In this document: positions 10,828 to 20,692 of the stretch, one piece after another
Layout of the letters: each line of letters starts with the position of its first letter
Position numbering within the stretch: the first letter of the stretch is position 1
Notes under the pieces: generated by a model
What the model saw: only the letters and a program-made list of their open reading frames with translations
The model's database searches: none
Told to the model about the DNA's origin: nothing
Position numbers and translations under genes: made by a program
Assembly: GCF_001939735.1 (NCBI RefSeq)
Contig: NZ_MJIL01000055.1
Span: 61,906-125,905 of the forward strand
From: Photobacterium proteolyticum
GTDB taxonomy: Bacteria > Pseudomonadota > Gammaproteobacteria > Enterobacterales > Vibrionaceae
DNA: 64,000 nt
Direction of reading: 5' to 3'

Positions 10828-12624
10828 TTACTTGTCTTTACCTACATGCAGAATCGCCAAGAATGCTTCCTGAGGCAGCTCGACGTTACCGATCTGCTTC
10901 ATACGCTTCTTACCTTCTTTCTGCTTCTGTAGCAGTTTCTTCTTACGGCTTACGTCACCACCGTAACACTTCGCGATTACGTTCTTACGTAGCTGCTTTA
11001 CAGTCGATCGCGCAATGATGTGGTTACCGATGGCTGCCTGGATCGCGATATCGAACATCTGGCGAGGGATAAATTCCTTCATCTTCTCAACCAGCTCACG
11101 GCCGCGGTACTGGGCATTATCTTTATGGGTGATAATGGCCAGTGCATCGACACGGTCACCGTTAAGCAGAATGTCGACACGAACCATGTCAGACTCTTCA
11201 TAACGCTGGAAGTTATAATCCAGAGATGCATAACCGCGAGATGTTGATTTCAGGCGGTCAAAGAAGTCCAGTACCACTTCCGACATCGGAATATCGTAGG
11301 TCAGGGCAACCTGGTTACCGTGGTAAACCATATCCACCTGAACACCACGCTTTTCAACACACAGGGTGATCACATTACCCAGGTATTCGCTCGGTACCAG
11401 AATGTTACAGCGGGCAATCGGCTCACCCATGACTTCGACGTCGTTGACTGCCGGTAGCTTGGCCGGGCTATCAACATAAATCTGCTCGCCGTTGGTCTTC
11501 TTAACCTCGTACACCACTGTCGGTGCCGTGGTGATCAGATCCAGGTTGTACTCACGCTCCAGACGCTCCTGGATGATTTCCATGTGTAGCATCCCGAGGA
11601 AGCCACAGCGGAAACCAAAGCCCAGTGCCGCCGAGTTTTCCGGCTCGTAGAACAGTGACGCATCGTTCAGGCTTAGCTTGCCCAGCGCATCACGGAAGTT
11701 CTCATAGTCATCAGATGATACCGGGAACAGGCCGGCATAAACCTGAGGCTTCACTTTCTTAAAGCCAGGTAGTGCTTCTTCGCTACCGTGCTTGGCGTGC
11801 GTCAGGGTATCGCCCACCGGCGCGCCCAGGATGTCCTTGATACCACAAACAACCCAGCCAACCTCACCGGTACGCAAGATATCGGTATCAACCTGCTTCG
11901 GCGTGAAGATACCAATACGGTCTACACCCCAAACCTGGCCGGTACTCATGACCTTGATCTTGTCGTTTTTCTTCAGTTCGCCGTTTTTGATACGAACCAA
12001 TGAGACAACACCCAGGTAGTTATCAAACCATGAGTCGATGATCAGTGCCTGTAGCGGCGCGTCAGGATCACCTTCCGGTGAAGGGATCGCCGAGACGATA
12101 TTCTCCAGAACATCCTCGACACCCAAGCCTGTTTTCGCCGAACAACGGGTCGCTTCCAGTGCATCGATACCGACGATTTCTTCAATTTCTTCTGAAACAC
12201 GCTCAGGATCGGCAGCCGGCAGGTCGATTTTGTTCAAAATCGGCACGACTTCCAGTTCCATCTCAATGGCGGTGTAACAGTTGGCCAGCGTCTGGGCTTC
12301 TACCCCCTGACCGGCATCGACCACCAGCAGCGCACCTTCACAGGCTGCCAGAGAACGTGAAACTTCATAGGAGAAGTCAACATGTCCCGGGGTGTCGATA
12401 AAGTTAAGCTGATAAGTCTCACCATCTTTCGCCTTATAGTCGAGCGTCACGCTCTGGGCTTTGATGGTGATACCGCGTTCGCGTTCAAGGTCCATGGAGT
12501 CCAGAACCTGCGCTTCCATTTCACGATCGGAAAGGCCGCCGCAGACTTGGATTAGACGGTCAGATAGGGTCGACTTACCATGGTCGATATGTGCAATAAT
12601 CGAAAAGTTACGAATGTGCTTCAT
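10828..12624 (-). CDS. lepA: LepA (EF4), ribosome-associated GTPase
   Basis: LepA is a translational GTPase related to EF-G that influences initiation and ribosome behaviour under stress. The 598 residues match E. coli. G1 is AHIDHGKS (11-18), DTPGHVDF is G3 and NKIDLP is G4. The C-terminal domain ends in a lysine-rich tail ([23 protein letters not shown] at about residues 554-576) that is specific to LepA. It is upstream of lepB, separated by 136 bases. Confidence 0.98.
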   Translation of the reverse strand: MKHIRNFSIIAHIDHGKSTLSDRLIQVCGGLSDREMEAQVLDSMDLERERGITIKAQSVTLDYKAKDGETYQLNFIDTPGHVDFSYEVSRSLAACEGALLVVDAGQGVEAQTLANCYTAIEMELEVVPILNKIDLPAADPERVSEEIEEIVGIDALEATRCSAKTGLGVEDVLENIVSAIPSPEGDPDAPLQALIIDSWFDNYLGVVSLVRIKNGELKKNDKIKVMSTGQVWGVDRIGIFTPKQVDTDILRTGEVGWVVCGIKDILGAPVGDTLTHAKHGSEEALPGFKKVKPQVYAGLFPVSSDDYENFRDALGKLSLNDASLFYEPENSAALGFGFRCGFLGMLHMEIIQERLEREYNLDLITTAPTVVYEVKKTNGEQIYVDSPAKLPAVNDVEVMGEPIARCNILVPSEYLGNVITLCVEKRGVQVDMVYHGNQVALTYDIPMSEVVLDFFDRLKSTSRGYASLDYNFQRYEESDMVRVDILLNGDRVDALAIITHKDNAQYRGRELVEKMKEFIPRQMFDIAIQAAIGNHIIARSTVKQLRKNVIAKCYGGDVSRKKKLLQKQKEGKKRMKQIGNVELPQEAFLAILHVGKDK

Positions 12625-12702
12625 GAATTGGCGTGACTAACTCGTGATTAAAAATGAATGGGATCTACAGATCAAGTTGACAGATTCTACCGAATTTAAC
12701 GG

Positions 12703-13200
12703 CTAGTCGCTATCTTTCGATGCGGCATTTATTGTGCTGTCGGCAGATATGGGGTTGCCCAACACCCGAATCAGGTTCGGTTTATAGGCCGAATTGCCTT
12801 CCAGGCGCTTTGCCAGACGACGTGCCAGCAACAAGCCTGCGGCCGCACTCAACACTGCCGTCAGGATCACTCCCAGCTCACCACCACCGGCCAATTCAAC
12901 AAACCACCACTGCCCGAATACTGCTCCCAGCACTAAGGATAGCAAAGGCAGCACATAAACCAGTACTGCCGAATGCAACATACTTTGCTCAGGCAAGCCG
13001 ATTTCGACGACTTCGCCAATCGATACCCGAGTCCGGGTCGCTATTTGTACCAGATGACTACGTCCCGGCACCGCCTTGCTGACGATACCGGTTCCGCAGC
13101 TATCACGTGACGCACAGTGGCCACAACTGGTCTGCTGCTGACAGGTCACCGTAATGACACCGGGCTCGACGGCTATTACCGTCGCCAATGAGCGCATCAT
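12703..13200 (-). CDS. rseC: RseC, sigma-E regulatory/redox protein
   Basis: RseC is an inner-membrane protein of the sigma-E operon, also linked to SoxR reduction through RsxC-type complexes. The 165 residues are usual. An N-terminal cysteine cluster, CQQQTSCGHCASRDSC, probably binds a cofactor. Two membrane segments follow (about residues 75-95 and 105-125). The start overlaps the rseB stop by 4 bases. It is the last gene of rpoE-rseA-rseB-rseC. Confidence 0.95.
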   Translation of the reverse strand: MMRSLATVIAVEPGVITVTCQQQTSCGHCASRDSCGTGIVSKAVPGRSHLVQIATRTRVSIGEVVEIGLPEQSMLHSAVLVYVLPLLSLVLGAVFGQWWFVELAGGGELGVILTAVLSAAAGLLLARRLAKRLEGNSAYKPNLIRVLGNPISADSTINAASKDSD

Positions 13201-14186
13201 GGCGTCGTTTCTCCGGCAGCATTGGCCTTACCGCTCAGAAACGCGACAGACTCAGCCACACGACGGGCTGTCGCCGGTGGAATATCACCCACCACCGTCA
13301 CTTCTTTATCCTTGAGCAGGTAGCTGTGCAGGGTTCTGCGCCCCTGACGTACCAGTTGCTCCCTGACAGTAAAGCTGTCGGCAGACGAGACATAGATAGA
13401 GAAGCTAAACAGGCCATCACTGTACATTTTGCTCTCGACCGGACGCTCGGTCATCATCAGGCGATGACGATTACGGGATACCGATTCAAACCCCTGAGGC
13501 AGCCAGTTGGCATGCCAGCTCAGCTCCGCCTGAGGCTGCGGAGGCAATTTGACCACCGCTGGCAGCTCGACGGTTTTCAGGCTTCTCAATACATCCCCGA
13601 CTTTCGGGTTCACGACATAGGAGACGGCACGATACTGCTCAAGCGGCTCACCGTCGCGGTCCAGCAGATCGGCCCGCATTACCAGCTTGCTCCGGGTATC
13701 AATCCATATCAGATAGGAATAGCGCGCCCCGTCTTTCGGCGCAATACGAACGACATCACAGGCCACGCCCGCTTCCCGGGCCCGCCCCATTGAAATGAAG
13801 TCATAGAACTGCGCCAGCTCCTCGATATCTGACTTCATGATCGGCGGCAGAGGCGCAACCATCTTGTTGCTGTTGATGGTGAACGGATCGAGACCCGGTT
13901 CAAAATAGCTCACCTCGCTGCCCCGCTGGATAACCTCTCGCGGCGGACCGCTCAGGTAAACCAGGTGCGCGTATGTCTCGCCGTCTTCAAAGGTATGGCG
14001 ATAACGTAACGGCTCAATACTGTTTTTCTTGATAAGTATGTACGACAGCTCATAGCTGAGCCCACGGCTAGCCTCATCCATTTGATGCAACAAAGCCTCT
14101 GCAGAAGAAACTGAGTCTTCCGCAGAGGCTTGCAATGGCATCATAAGGCTGACCAGTGTCACTACACCGACCAGAATCTTTCTCAT
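13197..14186 (-). CDS. rseB: RseB, periplasmic sigma-E regulator
   Basis: RseB binds the periplasmic part of RseA, shields it from DegS and senses lipoproteins or LPS. The 329 residues start with a signal peptide (about 22 residues, cleavage near ASA-ED) and continue as the two-domain MucB/RseB fold (LSYELSYILIKKNSIEPLRY; GFESVSRNRH). The start is 12 bases after rseA. Its stop overlaps rseC. Confidence 0.95.
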   Translation of the reverse strand: MRKILVGVVTLVSLMMPLQASAEDSVSSAEALLHQMDEASRGLSYELSYILIKKNSIEPLRYRHTFEDGETYAHLVYLSGPPREVIQRGSEVSYFEPGLDPFTINSNKMVAPLPPIMKSDIEELAQFYDFISMGRAREAGVACDVVRIAPKDGARYSYLIWIDTRSKLVMRADLLDRDGEPLEQYRAVSYVVNPKVGDVLRSLKTVELPAVVKLPPQPQAELSWHANWLPQGFESVSRNRHRLMMTERPVESKMYSDGLFSFSIYVSSADSFTVREQLVRQGRRTLHSYLLKDKEVTVVGDIPPATARRVAESVAFLSGKANAAGETTP

Positions 14187-14198
14187 TTATCCGCCAGA

Positions 14199-14858
14199 TC
14201 AGTTTGTTTCTAACAAAGTTTTATCAATACTGCCGTCTTCGGCATTCAAACGCAGCTGGAGTTCATAATCCTGAAGCATCGCATTAATACGGCGTCGCTG
14301 CTCCATCACTTGGGCTTCACTCGGCGCGGCATGGCTATTACTGCGCACAGAATCTCGGGTCAGACTAACAGGTTCGGCCGTACCGGCAAAAGGAATGGTC
14401 TGTAATACCGGGAGCTGTGAATCAGCAGGGTTGCTGACGACGCCATCGTCACCACCGTTGTACTGCTGAACACCGACAATCACTGCCAAAGAGACACAGG
14501 CTGCGACAGCCACCTGGCCAAATTGAGTCAACCAAGCTGGCAGGGTGCGTTTTGCCTGTTGCGGTGTCGGTTGCGGCTCGGCCGTTTCACGGACCGTGGC
14601 AAGCTGAACCACTCGGGCAGGCTCTGCGCTGGCTTCTGAGACACCGGTATGTGCCGGCTCATTTTCCAACGCCATCGCGACGCTCGCAGCAATATCCCAA
14701 TCCTTGTTTTGCGGCGCTTCCCCCCGCATTACATCACCGATCAGATTAAAGTGCTGCCAAGTTTGCTGGCTGTCATCATCAACGGCCAAGGCATTAATAA
14801 TGCTCTGATCCAGTTCTTCACCATCTAATAGTGCCGAAATCTTTTGTTTATCAGCCAT
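14199..14858 (-). CDS. rseA: RseA, anti-sigma-E factor
   Basis: RseA is a single-pass inner-membrane protein that holds sigma-E inactive until DegS and RseP cut it. The cytoplasmic domain begins MADKQKISALLDGEELD. A membrane segment spans about residues 114-132 (GQVAVAACVSLAVIVGVQQ), followed by a periplasmic tail that binds RseB. It has 219 residues. An in-frame GTG three codons upstream is possible; the ATG at 14858 is preferred because MADKQ is the family N-terminus. It lies 25 bases after rpoE. Confidence 0.94.
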   Translation of the reverse strand: MADKQKISALLDGEELDQSIINALAVDDDSQQTWQHFNLIGDVMRGEAPQNKDWDIAASVAMALENEPAHTGVSEASAEPARVVQLATVRETAEPQPTPQQAKRTLPAWLTQFGQVAVAACVSLAVIVGVQQYNGGDDGVVSNPADSQLPVLQTIPFAGTAEPVSLTRDSVRSNSHAAPSEAQVMEQRRRINAMLQDYELQLRLNAEDGSIDKTLLETN

Positions 14859-14883
14859 TTTTTTCACCGTATTGGCTTAACAT

Positions 14884-15462
14884 TTATCGCTGCATTAGAG
14901 GACGAATCCGTTTTTCGACCGCCTCTCGTGCACGGAAAATACGTGATCTTACCGTACCAACCGGACATCCCATGACTTCGGCAATTTCTTCATAGCTCAA
15001 ACCTTCCAGCTCGCGCAATGTGATTGCTGTTTTGAGATCATCCGGTAATGCTTCAATGGTACTAAAGACTACCCGCTTCAATTCATCTGACAACATTTGG
15101 TTCTCAGGGTTCGATATTTCTTTCAAGGCATTTCCACTTTCGTAGTATTCAGCCTCTTCTGCATCGACATCTGACGCCGGCGGACGGCGTCCCTGGGCAA
15201 CCAAATAGTTTTTCGCCGTATTGACGGCAATTCGGTACAGCCATGTGTAAAACGCACTTTCCCCACGAAATGTCGGCAAAGCGCGATACGCTTTTATAAA
15301 CGCTTCCTGAGCGACATCCGGCACGTCACCGGAGTTGCTGACATATCGGGCAACCAGGCTACACACCTTATTTTGGTATTTAACCACCAGCAGATTAAAT
15401 GCCTGCTTGTCACCTCGCTGTACCCGCTCAATTAATACCTGATCAGTTTGCTGCTCGCTCAT
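14884..15462 (-). CDS. rpoE: RpoE, envelope-stress sigma factor sigma-E
   Basis: This ECF sigma factor directs RNA polymerase to promoters for outer-membrane repair and small RNA genes. The 192 residues match E. coli RpoE closely in length and in the N-terminus MSEQQTDQVLIERVQRGDK. Region 2 has DVAQEAFIKAYRALPTFRG and region 4 has LEGLSYEEIAEVMGCP. AGGAG precedes the ATG. It heads the rpoE-rseABC operon and is divergent from nadB. Confidence 0.98.
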   Translation of the reverse strand: MSEQQTDQVLIERVQRGDKQAFNLLVVKYQNKVCSLVARYVSNSGDVPDVAQEAFIKAYRALPTFRGESAFYTWLYRIAVNTAKNYLVAQGRRPPASDVDAEEAEYYESGNALKEISNPENQMLSDELKRVVFSTIEALPDDLKTAITLRELEGLSYEEIAEVMGCPVGTVRSRIFRAREAVEKRIRPLMQR

Positions 15463-15879
15463 TCGAGCGTGTACTCCTATATCCGTCTTTCACTCGCGAT
15501 TTCTAACTCGCCTGCCAACTGTGGGAGCAAAGCCCCAAAACCGTGTAAATTAAACCTAAACGCGCTTGGTTACACAGTTTAAAGCTCAGTCAAAACAGGG
15601 TTGTATGAAAAATATGAGCATGAGCACTATCTAAGACTCGGCGATAAAAGCAAAGTTCCCCGTGCGAAAGAAATAATTTCTCATTAATAGTGCGCGATTT
15701 TTTATCCGCAATGAAGCAGTATACCCAAGCTACCTCAAGATGCTTGGGTATATAACAATTGCTATTAACTGAACATTATACCGCGTCAAGACGATAAGTG
15801 GTTAACTAACAGTCAAAAATGACCAATTGAGATGGAATTTGGTAACATAGGATGATTACCACAGGGATATGATATCGAT
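15463..15879. other. Divergent intergenic region rpoE/nadB
   Basis: These 417 bases must hold the rpoE and nadB promoters. No convincing sigma-E box could be placed by eye. The only clear structure is the palindromic repeat at 15720-15754. No RNA gene or credible small gene is visible. Confidence 0.7.
15720..15754. repeat. Short palindromic repeat, TATACCCAAGC type, copy 1
   Basis: TATACCCAAGCTACC (15720 onward) is mirrored by TGCTTGGGTATA, making an imperfect palindrome of about 35 bases. A related copy lies at 20513-20547 with a different centre. Both are intergenic in front of plus-strand genes. Confidence 0.65.
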
Positions 15880-17499
15880 ATGAACGAAAACCGTGAACAT
15901 CAGTGTGATGTGCTAGTCATTGGTAGTGGCGCTGCCGGACTATCGCTGGCATTACGCCTAGCGCCACTAGGGAAAGTCATTGTCCTGAGCAAAGGACCAC
16001 GCAGCGAAGGTGCCACCTATTATGCCCAAGGCGGGATTGCAGCCGTCTTTGACGAATCGGACAGTGTTGAATCTCATGTCCAGGACACTCAGGTAGCCGG
16101 TGCACACCTTTGCGATGAAGAGGTCGTTCGCTTCATTGCCGAAAACGCCAAGCACTGTGTCCAGTGGCTGATCGACGGCGGGGTGCCTTTTGACCGCGAG
16201 GAAAGCGACAGTGACGATGCACCTCGCTACCACCTGACCCGCGAGGGCGGCCACAGCCACCGCCGGATCCTGCATGCTGCAGATGCCACCGGTATGGCAG
16301 TACAAAACTCACTCCAGGACAATGTTCACAACCACCCGAATATTGAGGTGTTAGAGCGCCACAATGCGCTGGACTTAATCACCAACCAGAAGTTAGGCCG
16401 TTGCGACGAGCCAAACCGGGTGCTGGGTGCCTACATCTGGAACCGTAATCAGGAAGTGGTCGAAACCGTCCGGGCCAAGTTTGTCGTTCTGGCAACAGGC
16501 GGCGCCTCGAAGGTCTACCAATATACCTCAAACCCCGACGTATCTTCCGGCGATGGTATCGCCATGGCCTGGCGAGCAGGTTGCCGGGTTGCCAATCTCG
16601 AGTTTAACCAGTTCCACCCAACTTGCCTGTTCCACCCGGAAGCGCGAAACTTTCTGCTGACCGAGGCCCTGCGAGGCGAAGGAGCCTATCTGCGCCGCCC
16701 TGACGGCAGCCGCTTTATGAAGGATTTCGACGAGCGCGCCGAACTGGCTCCCCGTGATGTCGTAGCCCGTGCCATCGATTTTGAAATGAAGCGCCTGGGT
16801 GCAGACTGCATGTACCTGGATATCAGCCACAAGCCGACCGACTTTGTCCAGAAGCACTTCCCGACAATCTACGAGAAGCTGCTGGGGTTCGGTATCGATA
16901 TCACCAAAGAGCCGATCCCGATTGTCCCGGCTGCCCACTATACCTGTGGCGGCGTTATCGTAGACAAGGAAGGACGCACGGATCTCGACGGTCTCTATGC
17001 TATCGGCGAAGTCAGCTACACCGGTCTTCATGGTGCCAACCGTATGGCATCGAACTCGCTGCTGGAGTGCGTAGTCTATGCCTGGGCGGCTGCCGAGAGC
17101 ATTACGCACAAACTAGACCATGTCAGCCTGCCTTCAAGCCTGCCTAGCTGGGACGAGAGCCAGGTTAACTGCTCAGACGAAGAAGTCGTGATCCAGCACA
17201 ACTGGCATGAGCTTCGCCTGTTCATGTGGGATTATGTCGGTATCGTACGAACCACCAAGCGTCTCGAACGTGCCATGCGCCGTATCCAGTTGCTCAACGA
17301 AGAAGTGAACGAGTACTACAGCAACTTCAGGGTCTCCAATAACCTGCTAGAGCTACGTAACCTGCTGCAGGTTGCCAAGCTGATGGTACGTTGCGCGCTG
17401 GAGCGAAAAGAGAGCCTCGGCCTGCATTACAACCTCGACTTCCCGGAACAGCAGGAAAGCTCGCAGCCAACCGTCCTCACCCCGGATCAACCGTGTTGA
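15880..17499 (+). CDS. nadB: NadB, L-aspartate oxidase
   Basis: NadB oxidises L-aspartate to iminoaspartate with FAD, the first step of de novo NAD synthesis; NadA uses the product. The 539 residues match the E. coli size. The FAD-binding GSGAAG is at residues 15-20, [19 protein letters not shown] is the C-terminal FAD motif, and [11 protein letters not shown] is in the substrate-binding domain. Divergence from rpoE is the conserved arrangement. It ends at a strong terminator. Confidence 0.97.
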   Translation: MNENREHQCDVLVIGSGAAGLSLALRLAPLGKVIVLSKGPRSEGATYYAQGGIAAVFDESDSVESHVQDTQVAGAHLCDEEVVRFIAENAKHCVQWLIDGGVPFDREESDSDDAPRYHLTREGGHSHRRILHAADATGMAVQNSLQDNVHNHPNIEVLERHNALDLITNQKLGRCDEPNRVLGAYIWNRNQEVVETVRAKFVVLATGGASKVYQYTSNPDVSSGDGIAMAWRAGCRVANLEFNQFHPTCLFHPEARNFLLTEALRGEGAYLRRPDGSRFMKDFDERAELAPRDVVARAIDFEMKRLGADCMYLDISHKPTDFVQKHFPTIYEKLLGFGIDITKEPIPIVPAAHYTCGGVIVDKEGRTDLDGLYAIGEVSYTGLHGANRMASNSLLECVVYAWAAAESITHKLDHVSLPSSLPSWDESQVNCSDEEVVIQHNWHELRLFMWDYVGIVRTTKRLERAMRRIQLLNEEVNEYYSNFRVSNNLLELRNLLQVAKLMVRCALERKESLGLHYNLDFPEQQESSQPTVLTPDQPC

Positions 17500-17535
17500 G
17501 GGGCTAGTTCCTAGGACCCGTACCCAATTCGAGAT

Positions 17536-17570
17536 AAAAAAAGCGAGAGGTAGAAACCTCTCGCTTTTTA
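17536..17570. terminator. Terminator between nadB and the chemoreceptor gene
   Basis: AAAAAGCGAGAGG pairs with CCTCTCGCTTTTT around a 6-base loop. The A and T tracts on both sides suit termination from both convergent genes. Confidence 0.92.
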
Positions 17571-17664
17571 GTGGCCCAGGGTCCAAAAGTCTAAGAGAAG
17601 TGTCAAACTCTTGCTCTCCCTAAGGCCTGCTTGTCCCGCTCTACCTAGGATCTCGTACCTGCTA

Positions 17665-19494
17665 TTAAACCTTAAATTCCGCAATAGCCTCATCAAGAGA
17701 AGAAGCCTGATTAGCTACCGCGTTGGCTGCCAGGGCATTCTCATGCGCCACCGAGGAGTTGAGATTGGTAATATCACGGATCGAAGTGACGTTCTGGCCA
17801 ATTTCATCTGACACCAGGCTTTGCTGCTCGACTGCTGCCGCAATCTGCGTACTGGTATCCATGATCAGCTGCATATCGCTCATGATCTGGTTGATCCGAA
17901 CTTCTGCACTATCTGCCTGGGTCACACTCAGGTCACCCTGCTCACGGCAACGCCCGATATGGACCACCACCTGATCGGTTTGCTCCTGCAACGAAGCGAT
18001 GATCGTCGTGATTTCCTCCGTCGATTGACGGGTGCGCAATGCCAGAGAACGTACCTCGTCGGCAACGACAGCAAAACCCCGTCCCTGCTCACCGGCCCGT
18101 GCCGCTTCAATCGCTGCATTCAGTGCCAGCAGGTTGGTCTGCTCAGCAATGGCCATGATTACATCCAATACCGAACCAATGTTTTCAGACAACGTCGACA
18201 GGCTGGCTACCTCGTCGCTGGTCTGTGAAAGGTCGTCAGACAGGGCCCGAATACGCTCTTTGGTTGCAATCACCTCATTCAGGCCTTCCTGCGCCCCGTT
18301 ATAGCTCTGGTCGGCATTGGCTGCCGCATTTTCGGTATTCGAAGCTATTTCGCGGATCGTTACCCCCATTTCGGTGATCGCGGTTGCCACTGAGTCCGTT
18401 TCAGACGGCTGCTGCTCCATCGCCTTTTCCGACTCCTGGCTACGACTCTGAAGCTGTTCTGATGCAGCACCCAGCTCGGTCACGGCTCCCTGCACATTAC
18501 CTACCAGATTACGCAAGCTTGCCAACAGGCCGTTAAAGTTCGTCGCCATTTCACCAAGCTCATCATTACCGCTCTCATCGGCGATTTGGGTAAGATCGTT
18601 GCTCGCCGCAATATTCGCCATCAACTGACTCAGTGTCTGCACCCTACGCTGGATCGACTGACTGATAAACCATGACAGGCTGACCAATGCGATAATCACC
18701 ACCAACACAGCAGCTATGGTTAGCTGGCTGATCAAGCTCCGCTCAGCAGCAACCTTTTCTTCAAGCTGCTGGACAACCTCTGAAAAGACTTCCTCAACCA
18801 TATGGGATTGCTTACGAATTTCTCCTCGCAACCCGAGATTATGGTTCAAGCCAATAGTCTGTTGTTGGGTAATGATTATGTCGGTCGTATCGGCAAAGCG
18901 GGTATAGACAGGCCCAAAATCGTCGGCTAGCTTTTGGCTATAGCGGGCAGAAGCTGCCTGATAGTCCTCGAGATATTCCTTTTTACCCGTCACAAGAAAT
19001 AGCTTGGCTGCCTCCTCAAGACTATAGGCTTCCAAAATGTCTCGATCCTGATCGCTGGCGGCATTAACCAGTTGCTCTGAAGATTCAAAAAACTCACGGA
19101 ACAGGCCATCAGAAGACGTTAGTCCAAGCTGCTGATAGCCCTTGATCAGGGCCATCATTCCTACCTGGTAGTTCTGCATCGCACCCGGCAAGGTTTCAAG
19201 GCTCGGAATAGCAATAGACAACGACGCTAAGTCGCCTTTCAACACAGTCAGCTGGGACTGAAAGGCATCATAGTTTTTCTGGTACTTGCCCTGATACTTC
19301 ATATCCATCCGCATCAGGAAATCTTTCTCGTTACGGCGCAAGTTAAGCAAAATCACCTCTAGCTGGCTAACTGCCGCACTAGAGTCATTGATCTTCATCA
19401 CCCGCTCATTTGCCTTCCAGGTCATCCCCAATACAGCCAATAGAGCGACAACCGCCAGAGCGGTAAGTCCTAATAATTTATATTTAATTTTCAT
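17665..19494 (-). CDS. Methyl-accepting chemotaxis protein with HBM-like sensor domain
   Basis: This is a transmembrane chemoreceptor that feeds CheA/CheW. It has 609 residues: TM1 at about 8-25, a long helical periplasmic part, TM2 at about 258-278, HAMP, then a coiled-coil signalling domain with the hairpin tip [20 protein letters not shown] and [13 protein letters not shown]. The periplasmic segment has [15 protein letters not shown] (53-67), typical of the helical bimodular (HBM) domain that in characterised relatives binds organic acids. The ligand here is unknown. It is a single gene placed between nadB and ygfX, where relatives usually have no chemoreceptor, so it is probably an insertion into the core order. 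Confidence 0.93.
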   Translation of the reverse strand: MKIKYKLLGLTALAVVALLAVLGMTWKANERVMKINDSSAAVSQLEVILLNLRRNEKDFLMRMDMKYQGKYQKNYDAFQSQLTVLKGDLASLSIAIPSLETLPGAMQNYQVGMMALIKGYQQLGLTSSDGLFREFFESSEQLVNAASDQDRDILEAYSLEEAAKLFLVTGKKEYLEDYQAASARYSQKLADDFGPVYTRFADTTDIIITQQQTIGLNHNLGLRGEIRKQSHMVEEVFSEVVQQLEEKVAAERSLISQLTIAAVLVVIIALVSLSWFISQSIQRRVQTLSQLMANIAASNDLTQIADESGNDELGEMATNFNGLLASLRNLVGNVQGAVTELGAASEQLQSRSQESEKAMEQQPSETDSVATAITEMGVTIREIASNTENAAANADQSYNGAQEGLNEVIATKERIRALSDDLSQTSDEVASLSTLSENIGSVLDVIMAIAEQTNLLALNAAIEAARAGEQGRGFAVVADEVRSLALRTRQSTEEITTIIASLQEQTDQVVVHIGRCREQGDLSVTQADSAEVRINQIMSDMQLIMDTSTQIAAAVEQQSLVSDEIGQNVTSIRDITNLNSSVAHENALAANAVANQASSLDEAIAEFKV

Positions 19495-19707
19495 TTCTAC
19501 ATCGTCCTTGCCTAATCACCTGCGCCAGGTATGGGCAGATAACCGTGTTTCGGCAGTACTATTACGAAAAAGATATCGGCCCTGAAGGCAATACCTTTAG
19601 GGAATGAAGGTTATGGCGAATGGCCACAAAGCGCAAAATAAGGAATAAAACACTGAAAGGTAATTAGATTTCGATAAAATCAACCGTAAAAATAAATTTT
19701 ATATTTA

Positions 19708-20163
19708 TTATTTACTGGCCGAATCAATAACCAAGTGATGGCATATCAAAGACAGCGAACGATATTCCGCTTCTTCACATGCATCATGACAAATCAATAA
19801 CCAACATCGCTGATCATTCTGACGCAGTCGCCAAAGCAGCAGATAGCGAGAGCGAATTTTAACCTGATCAACCACCCACGATTGCTGCTGCCACTGCAGT
19901 TCACCAGACGATTTGACCACCAGCCTTCCCTGCATCAGACGGCAGTCAATAAGACGCTGCAGCCATTCGAACCATAAGAACTCCAGGCAGACAATGACCA
20001 GCGGAAAAGGAAGAGTGTTACGAAACCAGGAAAGCAATAACAGGCTTGCCGCACCAACATAGAGGAGTGTCAGTGCGACAGCCATTAATCGAGATGGGGT
20101 TATATCAAGATCAGCGAAGCTTGCTGTTGTTGTGGGCGACAATTCTGTCCACCATCGCCGCAT
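19708..20163 (-). CDS. ygfX: YgfX/CptA-family membrane protein
   Basis: This is a small inner-membrane protein always found with sdhE. The E. coli homologue (CptA/YgfX) has been described as inhibiting FtsZ/MreB polymerisation; whether this copy does is unknown. Two membrane helices (LMAVALTLLYVGAASLLLLSW and LPFPLVIVCLEFLWFEWL) precede a soluble tail (LQWQQQSWVVDQVKIRSRYLL, then RCWLLICHDACEEAEYRSL). The start is uncertain: the ATG at 20163 overlaps sdhE by 53 bases, a TTG at 20142 would shorten the overlap, and the frame is open to 20220. It follows sdhE on the minus strand. Confidence 0.8.
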   Translation of the reverse strand: MRRWWTELSPTTTASFADLDITPSRLMAVALTLLYVGAASLLLLSWFRNTLPFPLVIVCLEFLWFEWLQRLIDCRLMQGRLVVKSSGELQWQQQSWVVDQVKIRSRYLLLWRLRQNDQRCWLLICHDACEEAEYRSLSLICHHLVIDSASK

Positions 20164-20371
20164 GGGCAGGGTTGTCACTCCTACCGTGCTGCATAACCCA
20201 TGTAAACAGATCCGGATCATCGCAAGTCAGCAAAGAAATAAAGTCCCGCTGCTCCTGCTCGGGCAGATCATCAAAGCACTCTTCGAAAAAAGGCATGATG
20301 ATCACATCCAACTCCAGCATACCGCGTCGGCATGCCCACTTTACCCGTGCTTTTTCATCTGCACTCAACAT
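20111..20371 (-). CDS. sdhE: SdhE, FAD assembly factor for succinate dehydrogenase
   Basis: SdhE promotes covalent attachment of FAD to SdhA and FrdA. The 86 residues include the essential RGxxE motif in RRGMLELD (residues 15-22), followed by IIMPFFEECFDDL and CDDPDLFTWVMQHG. The ATG at 20371 has GAGG six bases upstream. An in-frame TTG at 20383 is the alternative. The sdhE-ygfX overlap near ygfZ is the conserved arrangement. Confidence 0.95.
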   Translation of the reverse strand: MLSADEKARVKWACRRGMLELDVIIMPFFEECFDDLPEQEQRDFISLLTCDDPDLFTWVMQHGRSDNPAHAAMVDRIVAHNNSKLR

Positions 20372-20512
20372 ATACAACCTCAACGTTCAATATGGTCGTT
20401 TTACAATTTGCCCAATACTAGCAGCCAAGGCCCGGGCCGACTATGCGCAGGAACAAGCAATGCACTAAGATGAGACCTATGATCCATAATAATCAGCCAA
20501 ACTAATCAGGTG

Positions 20513-20547
20513 TATACTCAAGCACTTTGCCGTAGCTTGGGTATATA
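20513..20547. repeat. Short palindromic repeat, TATACCCAAGC type, copy 2
   Basis: TATACTCAAGC...GCTTGGGTATATA is related on the opposite strand to the copy at 15720-15754. It lies in the sdhE/ygfZ divergent region. Confidence 0.6.
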
Positions 20548-20608
20548 TGCTGACAAATGCCTGCCGGCGATTTAACATAGCAGAAACAGAGATATTCACC
20601 CAACCAAA

Positions 20609-20672
20609 GTAACTCGCCGCCCTTGCTCTGCCAATTCTCAGGCCGAGAAGAGCAAAGCCTCCGGCAAGTTAC
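20609..20672. repeat. Long three-stem hairpin upstream of ygfZ
   Basis: GTAACTCGCCG (20609 onward) pairs with CGGCAAGTTAC (ending 20672) with one mismatch. Inside it CTTGCTCT pairs with AGAGCAAAG, and inside that TTCTC pairs with GAGAA around a 5-base loop. The extended hairpin of about 64 bases ends 21 bases before the ygfZ start. It could be a dispersed repeat or a 5' UTR structure. Confidence 0.65.
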
Positions 20673-20692
20673 CTGCACATCATGGAAATCCT

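Noticed and set aside
15463..15620. Sigma-E promoter in front of rpoE
   Set aside because: A GAGCTTT-like -35 can be read on the minus strand, but no TCTGA-type -10 is at the right distance, so no box is called.
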